Source: Variovorax soli NBRC 106424 (GTDB taxonomy: Bacteria; Pseudomonadota; Gammaproteobacteria; Burkholderiales; Burkholderiaceae_C). From it: a DNA stretch of 64,000 nucleotides. The DNA lies in contig NZ_BCUU01000009.1 in assembly GCF_001591385.1 (NCBI RefSeq), forward strand, positions 23,876 through 87,875, read 5' to 3'. The stretch's first letter is position 1, and every line of letters starts with the position of its first letter. This document shows, in pieces, positions 47,537-55,059 of the stretch. The position numbers were made by a program, and so were the translations under genes. The notes beneath the pieces were generated by a model. It was given only the letters and a program-made list of their open reading frames with translations. It was not told the DNA's origin and did not search any database.

Positions 47537-47554
47537 TTGCACCATATGGTGCAA
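47537..47554. promoter_or_regulatory. 18-bp perfect palindrome upstream of the lone receiver gene
   Basis: TTGCACCATATGGTGCAA is an exact palindrome in the 147-bp space between the lone receiver and the moeB/thiF stop. The size fits a dimeric helix-turn-helix operator, for example a LuxR/NarL-type site, but the regulator is unknown. No other copy was noticed in the window. Confidence 0.5.
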
Positions 47555-47619
47555 GTTGTGAGGGCTTCGCGCTGTAGGAGTGCGCCGACATCGACGCCTG
47601 AGGCCCGGCGATGGGGATT

Positions 47620-48390
47620 TCAGCTGTGGGCGTTGCCGTGGTGGCGGTTTCCGCAGACCGGGCAGCCCGGATCGCGGGCGACGCGCAGGGTGTCGAAGCT
47701 GGCCGTGCGGCCGTCGAACATCAGCAGGCGCCCGGCCAGCGGCTCGCCGATGCCGGCCAGCAGCTTCAGCGCTTCACCGGCCTGCAGCACGCCGATGGTG
47801 CCCACCACCGGCGCGAACACCCCCAGCACGGCACAGCGCGTTTCCTCGAAATGCGCGTCGGCCGGAAAGACGCAGGCGTAGCAGGGGGAGGCTTCGTCGC
47901 GCGTGTCGTACACGCTGAGCTGGCCGTCGAACCGGATGGCGGCGCCGGCCACCAGCGGCCGCCCGTGACGCACGCAGGCCTGGTTCACCAGCTGGCGGGT
48001 CGCGAAGTTGTCGGAGCAGTCGATGACCACCTGGGCCTGCGGCACCAGCTCTTCGAGCAGGGGCGCGTCGGCCCGGCGCACGTGGGTCTCGACCCGGATG
48101 GTGGGGTTGAGGTCGCCCATGGCAGTCGCCGCCGACCGGACCTTGGCCTGGCCGACGCGAGCGGCCGTGTGGGCGATCTGGCGCTGGAGGTTGGTCAGGT
48201 CGACCTCGTCGTCGTCCACCAGCGTGATGTGCCCGACCCCGGCACCGGCCAGGTACATCGCCACTGGCGAGCCCAGCCCGCCTGCGCCGATCACGAGCGC
48301 ATGGCCCGCCGATACGCGGGCCTGGCCGTCGATGCCGAACTCCTCCAGCAGGATGTGGCGCGAATAGCGCAGCAGGTCGTCGTCTTCCAT
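47620..48390 (-). CDS. moeB: MoeB/ThiF-type E1-like adenylyltransferase
   Basis: Adenylates the C-terminal glycine of a small sulfur carrier (MoaD or ThiS type) in molybdopterin or thiamine synthesis. The 256-residue protein closely follows MoeB: LLRYSRHILLEEFGIDGQ, nucleotide loop GAGGLGSPVA, VDDDEVDLTNLQRQ with the Arg finger, the catalytic Asp in DCSDNFATR, and zinc cysteines CYAC and CPVC. MoeB and ThiF cannot be fully separated by eye; the lack of thi genes favours MoeB slightly. ctpA lies 96 bp upstream on the same strand with a repeat copy between. Confidence 0.88.
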   Translation of the reverse strand: MEDDDLLRYSRHILLEEFGIDGQARVSAGHALVIGAGGLGSPVAMYLAGAGVGHITLVDDDEVDLTNLQRQIAHTAARVGQAKVRSAATAMGDLNPTIRVETHVRRADAPLLEELVPQAQVVIDCSDNFATRQLVNQACVRHGRPLVAGAAIRFDGQLSVYDTRDEASPCYACVFPADAHFEETRCAVLGVFAPVVGTIGVLQAGEALKLLAGIGEPLAGRLLMFDGRTASFDTLRVARDPGCPVCGNRHHGNAHS

Positions 48391-48433
48391 GGCTTGGCAG
48401 CTGCAAAGCGGCGAGCGGGCGAAGCCCGTTAGG

Positions 48434-48487
48434 GAAACACCGCGGGCTGGCGTTGCCAGGCCGCAGGTGTTGGCCCCTTGAGGGGGC
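48434..48487. repeat. Interspersed repeat copy B (shared with 17421-17475)
   Basis: Second copy of the dispersed element: GGCCGCAGGTGTTG core followed by CCCCTTGAGGGGG. It touches the ctpA stop codon and lies between ctpA and moeB on the minus strand. Both copies sit just after a minus-strand gene inside a possible operon. Confidence 0.6.
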
Positions 48488-49923
48488 TAGTTCTCTTTCT
48501 TCTCTTCCTTGCGCTCGACCTGGGTCTTGCTCACCAGGACCGGCTGGCCCTTGAGCTGCGCCAGGGCCTGCATCAGCGGGAAGTCCTTGTCGGAGCCGAA
48601 ATCGGGCGCCTTGCGGTCCTGGGGCGACTTCAGAGCTTCGGCTTCCAGCCGCTTGCGCGCTTCCTCGCGGGCCTTTTCGCGGTCCGCGCTCTTGTCCTCG
48701 GGGCCCTGGCCGCTGGTCAGGTGCTTGTCGAGGTCGGCCTCGCGCATGCGCAGGATGGCATAGGGGCTGCCCTCGGCGGTTTCGTCGACCAGCACGTTGG
48801 GCACGATGCCGCGCGCCTGGATGGACGCACCGCTGGGCGTGTAGTAACGCGCCGTGGTGATCTTCAGGCCGGTGTCGGGGCCGAGCGGGCGCACGGTCTG
48901 CACCGAGCCCTTGCCGAAGGTCTGGCTGCCCATGACCGTGGCGCGCTTGTGGTCCTGCAAGGCGCCGGCCACGATCTCGCTGGCCGATGCCGAGCCTTCG
49001 TTGACCAGCACCACCAGGGGCACCGACTTGAGCGCCGCCGGCAGGCCGCGCAGCGGGTCGCTGCCGGAGCGGCGCTGGTAGTACTCGGGCGCTGCCTTGT
49101 AGACCGACTTGCTCTCGGGCAGCTGGCCGTCGGTGGACACCACCGTGACGTTCTCGGGCAGGAAGGCGGCCGAGATGGCCACGGCCGCGTCGAGCAAACC
49201 GCCCGGGTCGTTGCGCAGGTCGAGCACGAGGCCCTTGAGGTTGGGGTCGGCCTTGTACAGTTCCTCGACCTTCTTGACGAAGTCGTCGACCGTGCGTTCC
49301 TGGAACTGCGACAGGCGGATCCAGCCGTAGCCGGGTTCCAGCATCTTGCCGCGCACCGACTGCGTGCGGATTTCCTCCCGGGTGATGGTCACCGGGAAGG
49401 TGCGGTTCTCGTCCTTGCGGAAGATGGTCAGCTGTACCTTGGTGTTGGCTTCGCCGCGCATGCGCTTGACGGCCTCGTTCAACGTCAGGCCGCGCACGGC
49501 CGTGTCGTCGATCTTGGTGATCATGTCGTTGGGCTTGAGGCCCGCGCGGAACGCGGGCGAGCCCTCGATGGGCGAGACGATCTTGACCAGGCCGTCTTCC
49601 TGCGAGATCTCGATGCCCACGCCGACGAAGCGGCCAGTGGTGCCTTCCTTGAATTCCTTGAAGGACTTCTTGTCGAAGTACTGGGAATGGGGGTCGAGCC
49701 CGGCCACCATGCCGGAGATGGCGTCGGAGATGAGCTTCTTCTCGTCCACCGGCTCCACGTAGTCGCTCTTGACCATGCCGAACACGGCGGCGAGCTGTTG
49801 CAGCTCTTCGAGCGGAAGCGGGGCCAGCGAGCCGCGGGCAACGGTTTGCAGCGAGACGGTGGTCAGCGCGCCGGCCACGGCGCCGGCGGCGACCCAGCCT
49901 GTAATCTTGAGTTTCTGGCCCAT
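48487..49923 (-). CDS. ctpA: S41-family C-terminal processing peptidase (CtpA-like)
   Basis: Periplasmic serine protease with a Ser-Lys dyad. The 478-residue protein has an N-terminal signal/anchor (LKITGWVAAGAVAGALTTV), a PDZ domain (about residues 90-185, TGRFVGVGIEISQEDGLV), and the S41 core with GGLLDAAVAISAAFLP, catalytic Ser in NEGSASASEIVAGALQ and Lys in GSQTFGKGSVQ. Length fits CtpA/CtpB rather than Prc. The gene lies downstream of gpmA (91 bp) on the same strand, a usual Burkholderiales order (gpmA-ctpA-moeB). Confidence 0.93.
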   Translation of the reverse strand: MGQKLKITGWVAAGAVAGALTTVSLQTVARGSLAPLPLEELQQLAAVFGMVKSDYVEPVDEKKLISDAISGMVAGLDPHSQYFDKKSFKEFKEGTTGRFVGVGIEISQEDGLVKIVSPIEGSPAFRAGLKPNDMITKIDDTAVRGLTLNEAVKRMRGEANTKVQLTIFRKDENRTFPVTITREEIRTQSVRGKMLEPGYGWIRLSQFQERTVDDFVKKVEELYKADPNLKGLVLDLRNDPGGLLDAAVAISAAFLPENVTVVSTDGQLPESKSVYKAAPEYYQRRSGSDPLRGLPAALKSVPLVVLVNEGSASASEIVAGALQDHKRATVMGSQTFGKGSVQTVRPLGPDTGLKITTARYYTPSGASIQARGIVPNVLVDETAEGSPYAILRMREADLDKHLTSGQGPEDKSADREKAREEARKRLEAEALKSPQDRKAPDFGSDKDFPLMQALAQLKGQPVLVSKTQVERKEEKKEN

Positions 49924-50014
49924 GGGGGAGTCCTGGTGTCCTGTCAGCGAACCGGGTCAATATACACAGCTTGGAAGCGAAGCATCCACAACAGTTCCAA
50001 GCCTGTGCGGGGCG

Positions 50015-50758
50015 CTAGGCCTTTCCCTGGTTGGCGACGGCCGCCGCGGCCTTGGCGGCGGCCTCGGCATCGCCCAGGTAGTAGTGGCGCAGCGGCTTGA
50101 GATCGCCATCGAGTTCGTAGACCAGCGGAATGCCGTTGGGGATGTTCAGGCCCACGATGTCGGCGTCGGAAATGCCATCGAGGTATTTCACCAGGGCGCG
50201 GATGGAGTTGCCGTGGGCGGCCACCACCAGCCGGCGGCCGGCGCGGATGGCCGGCGCCATGGATTCGTTCCAGAAGGGCAGCACGCGCGCCACCGTGTCC
50301 TTGAGGCACTCGGTGAGCGGAATCTGCTCGGGCGAGAGCTTGGCGTAGCGCACGTCGGCCCGCTCGCTGCGCGGGTCGTTCGGCTCCAGCGGCGGGGGCG
50401 GCGTGTCGTAGCTGCGGCGCCAGATCAGCACCTGCTCGTCGCCGTACTGCTTGGCCATGTCGGCCTTGTTCAGGCCCTGCAGGGCGCCGTAATGGCGTTC
50501 GTTCAGGCGCCAGGAATGCACCACGGGCAGCCAGGTGCGGTCGAGCTCGTCCAGCGTGTGCCACAGGGTGCGCGTGGCGCGCTTGAGCACGCTGGTGTAG
50601 GCGATGTCGAAGTCGTAGCCCTCGGCCTTGAGCAGCCGGCCGGCCTGCTTGGCCTGCTCGATGCCGGTGGGGGTGAGGTCGACGTCGGTCCAACCGGTGA
50701 AGCGGTTTTCGAGGTTCCAGGTCGATTCGCCATGGCGAATCAGCACCAGCTTGTACAT
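50015..50758 (-). CDS. gpmA: 2,3-bisphosphoglycerate-dependent phosphoglycerate mutase
   Basis: Interconverts 3- and 2-phosphoglycerate in glycolysis/gluconeogenesis. The 247-residue protein starts [15 protein letters not shown], giving the catalytic His in RHGE, then [14 protein letters not shown], the [14 protein letters not shown] segment with the acid residue, and the second histidine in [13 protein letters not shown]. The start at 50758 is preceded by a longer, unrelated frame. It is divergent from the rhodanese gene. Confidence 0.97.
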   Translation of the reverse strand: MYKLVLIRHGESTWNLENRFTGWTDVDLTPTGIEQAKQAGRLLKAEGYDFDIAYTSVLKRATRTLWHTLDELDRTWLPVVHSWRLNERHYGALQGLNKADMAKQYGDEQVLIWRRSYDTPPPPLEPNDPRSERADVRYAKLSPEQIPLTECLKDTVARVLPFWNESMAPAIRAGRRLVVAAHGNSIRALVKYLDGISDADIVGLNIPNGIPLVYELDGDLKPLRHYYLGDAEAAAKAAAAVANQGKA

Positions 50759-50853
50759 GTGTAGGGGCCCTTTTTCGACTGGGAGGGACTGCCATCGGCA
50801 GATCCGCAAAACCCGACATTCTAAAATCCGGGGTTCGTCATCCAAGGACTCCC

Positions 50854-51273
50854 GTGAAATTCTTCTTCGACTTCGTCATTGCCAACTGGGTGCTGTTCCT
50901 GGTTGCAATCAGCTCCGGCGCCATGCTGTTCGTCCCCATGCTGCAGAAGGCCGGCCAGGGCGCGCTGAGCGCCGAGGGCGCCGTGCAGCTCATCAACCGC
51001 CAGCGTGCGGTGGTGGTGGACATCCGCCCCCCCGAGGAATTTGCCGCCGGCCACGTGAGCGGCGCGCGCAACGTGCCGCTCGACCAGCTCGAGGCCAAGC
51101 TGGCCGGCACCGTGAAGAACAAGTCGCTGCCGCTGCTCATCGTGTGCGCCAGCGGCGCGCGCGCCCAGCGCGCCGTGGCCGTGGCCAAGAAGCTCGGCTA
51201 CGAGCAGGCCCAAGCCCTGGCGGGCGGACTCAAGTCCTGGAAAGACGCTAACCTGCCGCTTGAAAAAGCCTGA
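50854..51273 (+). CDS. Rhodanese-domain protein with N-terminal membrane anchor (YibN-like)
   Basis: A 139-residue protein with one N-terminal membrane helix (about residues 5-25, [19 protein letters not shown]) and a cytoplasmic rhodanese domain (about 40-135) with the active-site cysteine loop [10 protein letters not shown]. It belongs to the YibN type found next to grxC and secB in many proteobacteria. The ATG follows gpmA's divergent start by 95 bp. Probably transfers sulfane sulfur or assists redox homeostasis; physiological acceptor unknown. Confidence 0.9.
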   Translation: MKFFFDFVIANWVLFLVAISSGAMLFVPMLQKAGQGALSAEGAVQLINRQRAVVVDIRPPEEFAAGHVSGARNVPLDQLEAKLAGTVKNKSLPLLIVCASGARAQRAVAVAKKLGYEQAQALAGGLKSWKDANLPLEKA

Positions 51274-51294
51274 GGCTCGCGCCAGATACCCAAG

Positions 51295-51555
51295 ATGAAG
51301 CCCGTCAAGATGTACACCACCGCGGTTTGCCCCTACTGCATCCGCGCCAAGCAGATCCTCAAGTCCAAGGGCGTGGATCAGATCGAGGAAATCCGCGTGG
51401 ACGCCGACCCCGACGCCCGCGCCACCATGATGCAGATCACCCAGCGCCGCACGGTGCCGCAGATCTTCATCGGCGACACCCACGTGGGCGGCTGCGACGA
51501 CCTGATGGCGCTGGACAGCCGCGGCGGCCTCGAGCCGCTGCTCAAGGCCGCCTGA
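51295..51555 (+). CDS. grxC: Glutaredoxin 3
   Basis: Dithiol glutaredoxin, 86 residues, reducing disulfides with glutathione. The active site is CPYC (in TTAVCPYCIRAKQ), the cis-proline segment is RRTVPQIFIG, and the GSH-binding HVGGCDDLMAL closes the fold. It starts 21 bp after the rhodanese gene. The following secB gene has its own -10-like element. Confidence 0.96.
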   Translation: MKPVKMYTTAVCPYCIRAKQILKSKGVDQIEEIRVDADPDARATMMQITQRRTVPQIFIGDTHVGGCDDLMALDSRGGLEPLLKAA

Positions 51556-51585
51556 ACCTCCTGCGGGCGTGTCGCGCCCACCGGT

Positions 51586-51591
51586 CATAAT
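51586..51591 (+). promoter_or_regulatory. -10-like CATAAT upstream of secB
   Basis: CATAAT lies 78 bp before the secB ATG and 30 bp past grxC. No clear -35 is visible. It would give secB-gpsA a transcript with the hairpin-bearing leader just downstream. Confidence 0.35.
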
Positions 51592-51606
51592 CACCGATTC
51601 ACCTCT

Positions 51607-51638
51607 GGCCCGCGACGGGAATTGCTTCCCGGCGGGCC
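51607..51638 (+). promoter_or_regulatory. Stem-loop in the secB leader
   Basis: GGCCCGC (51607-51613) with CGGGA (51616-51620) pairs with TCCCG (51627-51631) and GCGGGCC (51632-51638), a 12-bp stem with a 2-nt bulge and 6-nt loop. It is followed by TTGTCTT, so it may be a weak grxC terminator or a 5' leader structure for secB. Confidence 0.5.
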
Positions 51639-51663
51639 TTGTCTTGATACCCGAAAGAACACC

Positions 51664-52110
51664 ATGGCCGACAACCAAGATCCCGTTTTCCAGATCCAAC
51701 GCGTCTACCTGAAGGACCTGTCGCTGGAGCAGCCCAATTCGCCGGCCATCCTGCTCGAGCAGGAAGCACCCACCGTCGACATCCAGCTGGGCGTGGACGC
51801 GCAGCCGGTCAACGACGGCATCTTCGAGGTGACCGTGTCGGCTACCGTGCAGACCAAGATCAACGACAAGACGGTGTTCCTGGTCGAAGCCAAGCAGGCC
51901 GGCATCTTCGAGATCCGCAACCTGCCGCAGGACCAGATGTCGCCCATCCTGGGCATTGCCTGCCCGCAGATCGTCTACCCCTACCTGCGCGGCAACGTGG
52001 CGGACACGATCCAGCGCGCCGGCTTCCCGCCCGTGCACCTGGCCGAGATCAACTTCCAGGCCATGTTCGAGCAGCAGCAGGCGCAGGCCGCCGGCACTCC
52101 GGCCCAGTAA
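51664..52110 (+). CDS. secB: Protein-export chaperone SecB
   Basis: Tetrameric cytosolic chaperone that keeps preproteins unfolded and delivers them to SecA. The 148-residue protein has the conserved [45 protein letters not shown] and [12 protein letters not shown] segments. The start at 51664 ([12 protein letters not shown]) is conventional; the frame extends upstream through the leader hairpin without homology. gpsA follows after 39 bp that contain a hairpin. Confidence 0.97.
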   Translation: MADNQDPVFQIQRVYLKDLSLEQPNSPAILLEQEAPTVDIQLGVDAQPVNDGIFEVTVSATVQTKINDKTVFLVEAKQAGIFEIRNLPQDQMSPILGIACPQIVYPYLRGNVADTIQRAGFPPVHLAEINFQAMFEQQQAQAAGTPAQ

Positions 52111-52117
52111 ACGGCAA

Positions 52118-52141
52118 CATGCCGCGCTGAGGCGCGGCGTG
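52118..52141 (+). promoter_or_regulatory. Hairpin between secB and gpsA
   Basis: CATGCCGCGC (52118-52127) pairs with GCGCGGCGTG (52132-52141, one G-T wobble) around a TGAG loop. It ends 8 bp before the gpsA ATG, so it could limit read-through or hide the ribosome-binding site. Confidence 0.5.
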
Positions 52142-52149
52142 CCTCGAAG

Positions 52150-53151
52150 ATGAAGATCTGCGTGCTTGGCGCCGGTGCCTGGGGAACGGCGCTGGCCATC
52201 AATGCCACCGGCCGCCATGAGGTCAGCCTGTGGGCGCGCGACGCGGCGCAGCTGGCCGCCATGCAGGCCGAGCGGGAGAACCGCCGCTACCTGCCGGGCG
52301 TCGCCTTCCCGCCGTCCTTGCGAATCGTTGGCGGAACCGCCTTTGATGCGGCCCGCGCGGCAAAACTGGTGATCGTCGCCACGCCCATGGCGGCGCTGCG
52401 CGAGCAGTTGCAGGCCTTGCGCGGGCTGCGCGTACCCGTGGCCTGGCTCTGCAAGGGCGTGGAACCGGCGCAGGGCAGCGGCCAGGACACCGGCCTGCTG
52501 GCGCACGAGATCCAGGCCCAGGTCGCGCCCGACCTTCCGGCCGGCGTGCTCAGCGGCCCCAGCTTCGCCCTGGAAGTGGCGCGGGGCCAGCCGACCGCCC
52601 TGGTGGCGGCCAGCACCCATGCCGACGTGCGCCAGGCGCTGGTCGAAGCCTTCCATGGCCCGTCGCTGCGCGTGTATGCCAATGACGACATCGTCGGCGT
52701 CGAAGTGGGCGGCGCGGTGAAGAACGTGCTGGCCATCGCCACCGGCCTGGCCGACGGGCTGGCGCTGGGCCTGAATGCGCGGGCCGCGCTCATCACTCGC
52801 GGCCTGGCCGAGATGACGCGCCTGGGCTGCGCGCTCGGTGCGCGGGCCGACACCTTCATGGGCCTGTCGGGCCTGGGCGACCTGGTGCTCACCGCCACCG
52901 GCGACCTGTCGCGCAACCGCAAGGTGGGCCTGCTCCTGGCCCAGGGCATGAGCCTGGCCGAGGCGGTGCAATCCCTCGGCCACGTGGCAGAAGGCGTGTA
53001 CTGCGCCCGCACCGTCGTGCAGCGCGCCGCGCAACTGGGCGTCGAGATGCCCATTGCCAGCGGCGTCGTGGCCCTGCTGGATGGCGGCGCCCGGCCGGCC
53101 GACGTGGTGGCAGCCCTGATGGGGCGCGAGCCCACGGCCGAACTCGGCTGA
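52150..53151 (+). CDS. gpsA: NAD(P)H-dependent glycerol-3-phosphate dehydrogenase
   Basis: Reduces dihydroxyacetone phosphate to sn-glycerol-3-phosphate for phospholipid synthesis. The 333-residue protein has the nucleotide loop [35 protein letters not shown], the catalytic Lys in [18 protein letters not shown], and [11 protein letters not shown]. The product is the same metabolite taken up by the ugp system at 15.6-20.8 kb. The rhodanese-grxC-secB-gpsA order is conserved in beta-proteobacteria. Confidence 0.97.
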   Translation: MKICVLGAGAWGTALAINATGRHEVSLWARDAAQLAAMQAERENRRYLPGVAFPPSLRIVGGTAFDAARAAKLVIVATPMAALREQLQALRGLRVPVAWLCKGVEPAQGSGQDTGLLAHEIQAQVAPDLPAGVLSGPSFALEVARGQPTALVAASTHADVRQALVEAFHGPSLRVYANDDIVGVEVGGAVKNVLAIATGLADGLALGLNARAALITRGLAEMTRLGCALGARADTFMGLSGLGDLVLTATGDLSRNRKVGLLLAQGMSLAEAVQSLGHVAEGVYCARTVVQRAAQLGVEMPIASGVVALLDGGARPADVVAALMGREPTAELG

Positions 53152-53240
53152 TTGCGCCAGCAGTGAATCCCGCCTTGATGGCGGCGGGGGCTTGCGCTAG
53201 CGTGGCGGCTCCTTCAACTCCAAATCCCGGGGGACTGCCC

Positions 53241-53921
53241 ATGATCCGTCACGCCAAGCCGATTCGACTCGCTGCAGCTGCGCTGTGCGCTGCGGGGCTG
53301 CTGGCCGCCTGCGCCACCGGCATGGGGTCCAAACCCATGGGCTTCTTCATCACCAGCAACGGCCCGGGCAAGGGCGGCGACCTGGGCGGGCTGACCGGCG
53401 CCGACGCCTGGTGCCAGGCACTGGCGGCGTCGGCGGGCGGCGGCGGCCGCACCTGGCGTGCCTACCTAAGCACCACGGCCAGCGGCAGCGCACCGGCGGT
53501 CAATGCGCGCGACCGCATCGGCAATGGCCCCTGGTACAACGCCAAGGGCGTGATGGTGGCCAGCAGCGTGGCCGACCTGCACAGCCCCAACGCCAAGCTG
53601 GGCAAGGACACCTCGCTCACCGAAAAGGGCGAGCCGGTCAGCGGCTTCGGTGATCCGGTCAACCGGCACGACATCCTCACCGGCTCGCGTCCCGACGGCA
53701 CGGTGGCCGTGCCCGAAGCGGGCAAGGACACCACCTGCGGCAACTGGACGAAGTCCGACGGCGGCTCGGCCATCGTCGGCCACCATGACCGCAAGGGCAC
53801 CAACCCCGATCCGGTGGCCAACGCTTCGTGGAACGCCTCGCACGGCACCCGCGGCTGCAGCGTCGACCAACTGAAGATGAGCGGCAGCGCCGGCCTTCTC
53901 TATTGCTTCGCAACGAACTGA
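53241..53921 (+). CDS. Lipoprotein with lectin/endostatin-like domain
   Basis: A 226-residue exported lipoprotein. The start at 53241 gives a basic n-region and a hydrophobic core leading to lipobox LAAC (Cys24 region, GLLAACATG). The mature part resembles the C-type-lectin-fold/endostatin-like domain seen in DUF1554-type lipoproteins: GDLGGLTGADAWCQALA, RTWRAYLSTT, RDRIGNGPWYNAKG, and a late CGNWTKSD with cysteines that may pair. Ligand unknown. It stands alone between gpsA and scpA, the latter in opposite orientation. An upstream in-frame ATG (53163) would spoil the signal peptide. Confidence 0.75.
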   Translation: MIRHAKPIRLAAAALCAAGLLAACATGMGSKPMGFFITSNGPGKGGDLGGLTGADAWCQALAASAGGGGRTWRAYLSTTASGSAPAVNARDRIGNGPWYNAKGVMVASSVADLHSPNAKLGKDTSLTEKGEPVSGFGDPVNRHDILTGSRPDGTVAVPEAGKDTTCGNWTKSDGGSAIVGHHDRKGTNPDPVANASWNASHGTRGCSVDQLKMSGSAGLLYCFATN

Positions 53922-53943
53922 GGCCCTTGGCGGGCGCGCGGGT

Positions 53944-54798
53944 TCAGGCGGGCGAGTAGGCCAAACGCACGTAGATCGGGGCGAAGGCCTCGGCCTGCGT
54001 GATCTCGACCAGGGTTTCCTTGGCCAGTTCGAGCATGGCGATGAAGGTGACCACCATTACCGGCACGCCACGGCTCACGTCGAACAGGTTCTCGAATTCG
54101 ACGAAGCGGCGCCCCTGCAGGTGGCGCAGCACGATGCTCATGTGCTCGCGCACGCTGAGTTCTTCCCGCGAGATCTTGTGGTGCTGCACCAGCTTGGCCC
54201 GCTTGAGGATGTCGGCCCAGGCGTCGCGCAGGTCGACCACGTTCACATCGGGAAAGCGCGGCTTCAGCGACTGCTCGATGTAGACATTGGCCCGCCAGAA
54301 ATCGCGGCCGAAGGTGGGCATGGCGCCGATGGCGGCGGCCTGCATCTTGGTCTGCTCGTACTCCATGAGCCGGCGCACCAGCTCGGCCCGCGGGTCTTCC
54401 GCCTCTTCGCCCTCGGCCGTCTTCTTGGGCGGCAGCAGCATGCGCGACTTGATCTCGATCAGCATCGCCGCCATCAGCAGGTACTCGGCGGCCAGCTCCA
54501 GGTTGGTCTGGCGGATCTCGTCGACGTAGGCCAGGTACTGGCGCGTGAGCCCCGCCATGGGGATGTCGAGGATGTTGAAGTTCTGCTTGCGGATGAGGTA
54601 GAGCAGCAGGTCCAGCGGCCCCTCGAAGGCCTCCAGGAAGACGCGCAGCGCCTCGGGCGGGATGTAAAGGTCGTTCGGCAGCGCGAACAGCGGCTCGCCG
54701 TAGAGGCGGGCGAGGGCAACCTGGTCGACGACTTCGGGCATGGGCGAGACGACGGGCGAGCCGTCGTCGTCCTGTGTGCTGTACGCCTCGCTGGTCAT
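53944..54798 (-). CDS. scpA: Segregation and condensation protein A
   Basis: Kleisin subunit of the SMC-ScpAB condensin that organises the chromosome. The 284-residue protein has FEGPLDLLLYLIRKQNFNILDIP (here shown by its start, about residues 55-78), the EYLLMAAMLIEIKSRMLLP segment typical of ScpA, and a C-terminal winged-helix region. An N-terminal extension of about 50 residues is usual in this order. scpB is not in the window. The DUF3460 gene lies 15 bp upstream on the same strand. Confidence 0.94.
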   Translation of the reverse strand: MTSEAYSTQDDDGSPVVSPMPEVVDQVALARLYGEPLFALPNDLYIPPEALRVFLEAFEGPLDLLLYLIRKQNFNILDIPMAGLTRQYLAYVDEIRQTNLELAAEYLLMAAMLIEIKSRMLLPPKKTAEGEEAEDPRAELVRRLMEYEQTKMQAAAIGAMPTFGRDFWRANVYIEQSLKPRFPDVNVVDLRDAWADILKRAKLVQHHKISREELSVREHMSIVLRHLQGRRFVEFENLFDVSRGVPVMVVTFIAMLELAKETLVEITQAEAFAPIYVRLAYSPA

Positions 54799-54813
54799 CG
54801 ACCGGTGACGCGC

Positions 54814-55029
54814 TTACTTGCTGGTAGGCTGGGTCTGGTAGACGTACGGCTGCTGGGCCACCCGTGCCTCGCTGAACTCCTCCAGCGACTCGCGGTCGAG
54901 GTGCTTGTCCCACAGCAGGGCGCGGCCGGCGCGCTGCTCGGCTTCGAGGGTGGGCTTCTTTTGCCGCATTTCCTCGATGAAATTGGTGATTTCGGAGCTG
55001 TAGTGGGGGCGACGGAAGAAAGAGAACAT
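54814..55029 (-). CDS. DUF3460 family protein
   Basis: A 71-residue soluble, charged protein of the DUF3460 family (FFRRPHYSSEITNFIEE at the N-terminus, later LLWDKHLDRE and QPYVYQ). The family is a small beta-proteobacterial group regularly found next to scpA. No function is known. Coding is supported by the conserved position and by its 15-bp spacing from scpA. Confidence 0.9.
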   Translation of the reverse strand: MFSFFRRPHYSSEITNFIEEMRQKKPTLEAEQRAGRALLWDKHLDRESLEEFSEARVAQQPYVYQTQPTSK

Positions 55030-55059
55030 GGGGTGGGGTACCTTTGGCTGCCCGCGATT

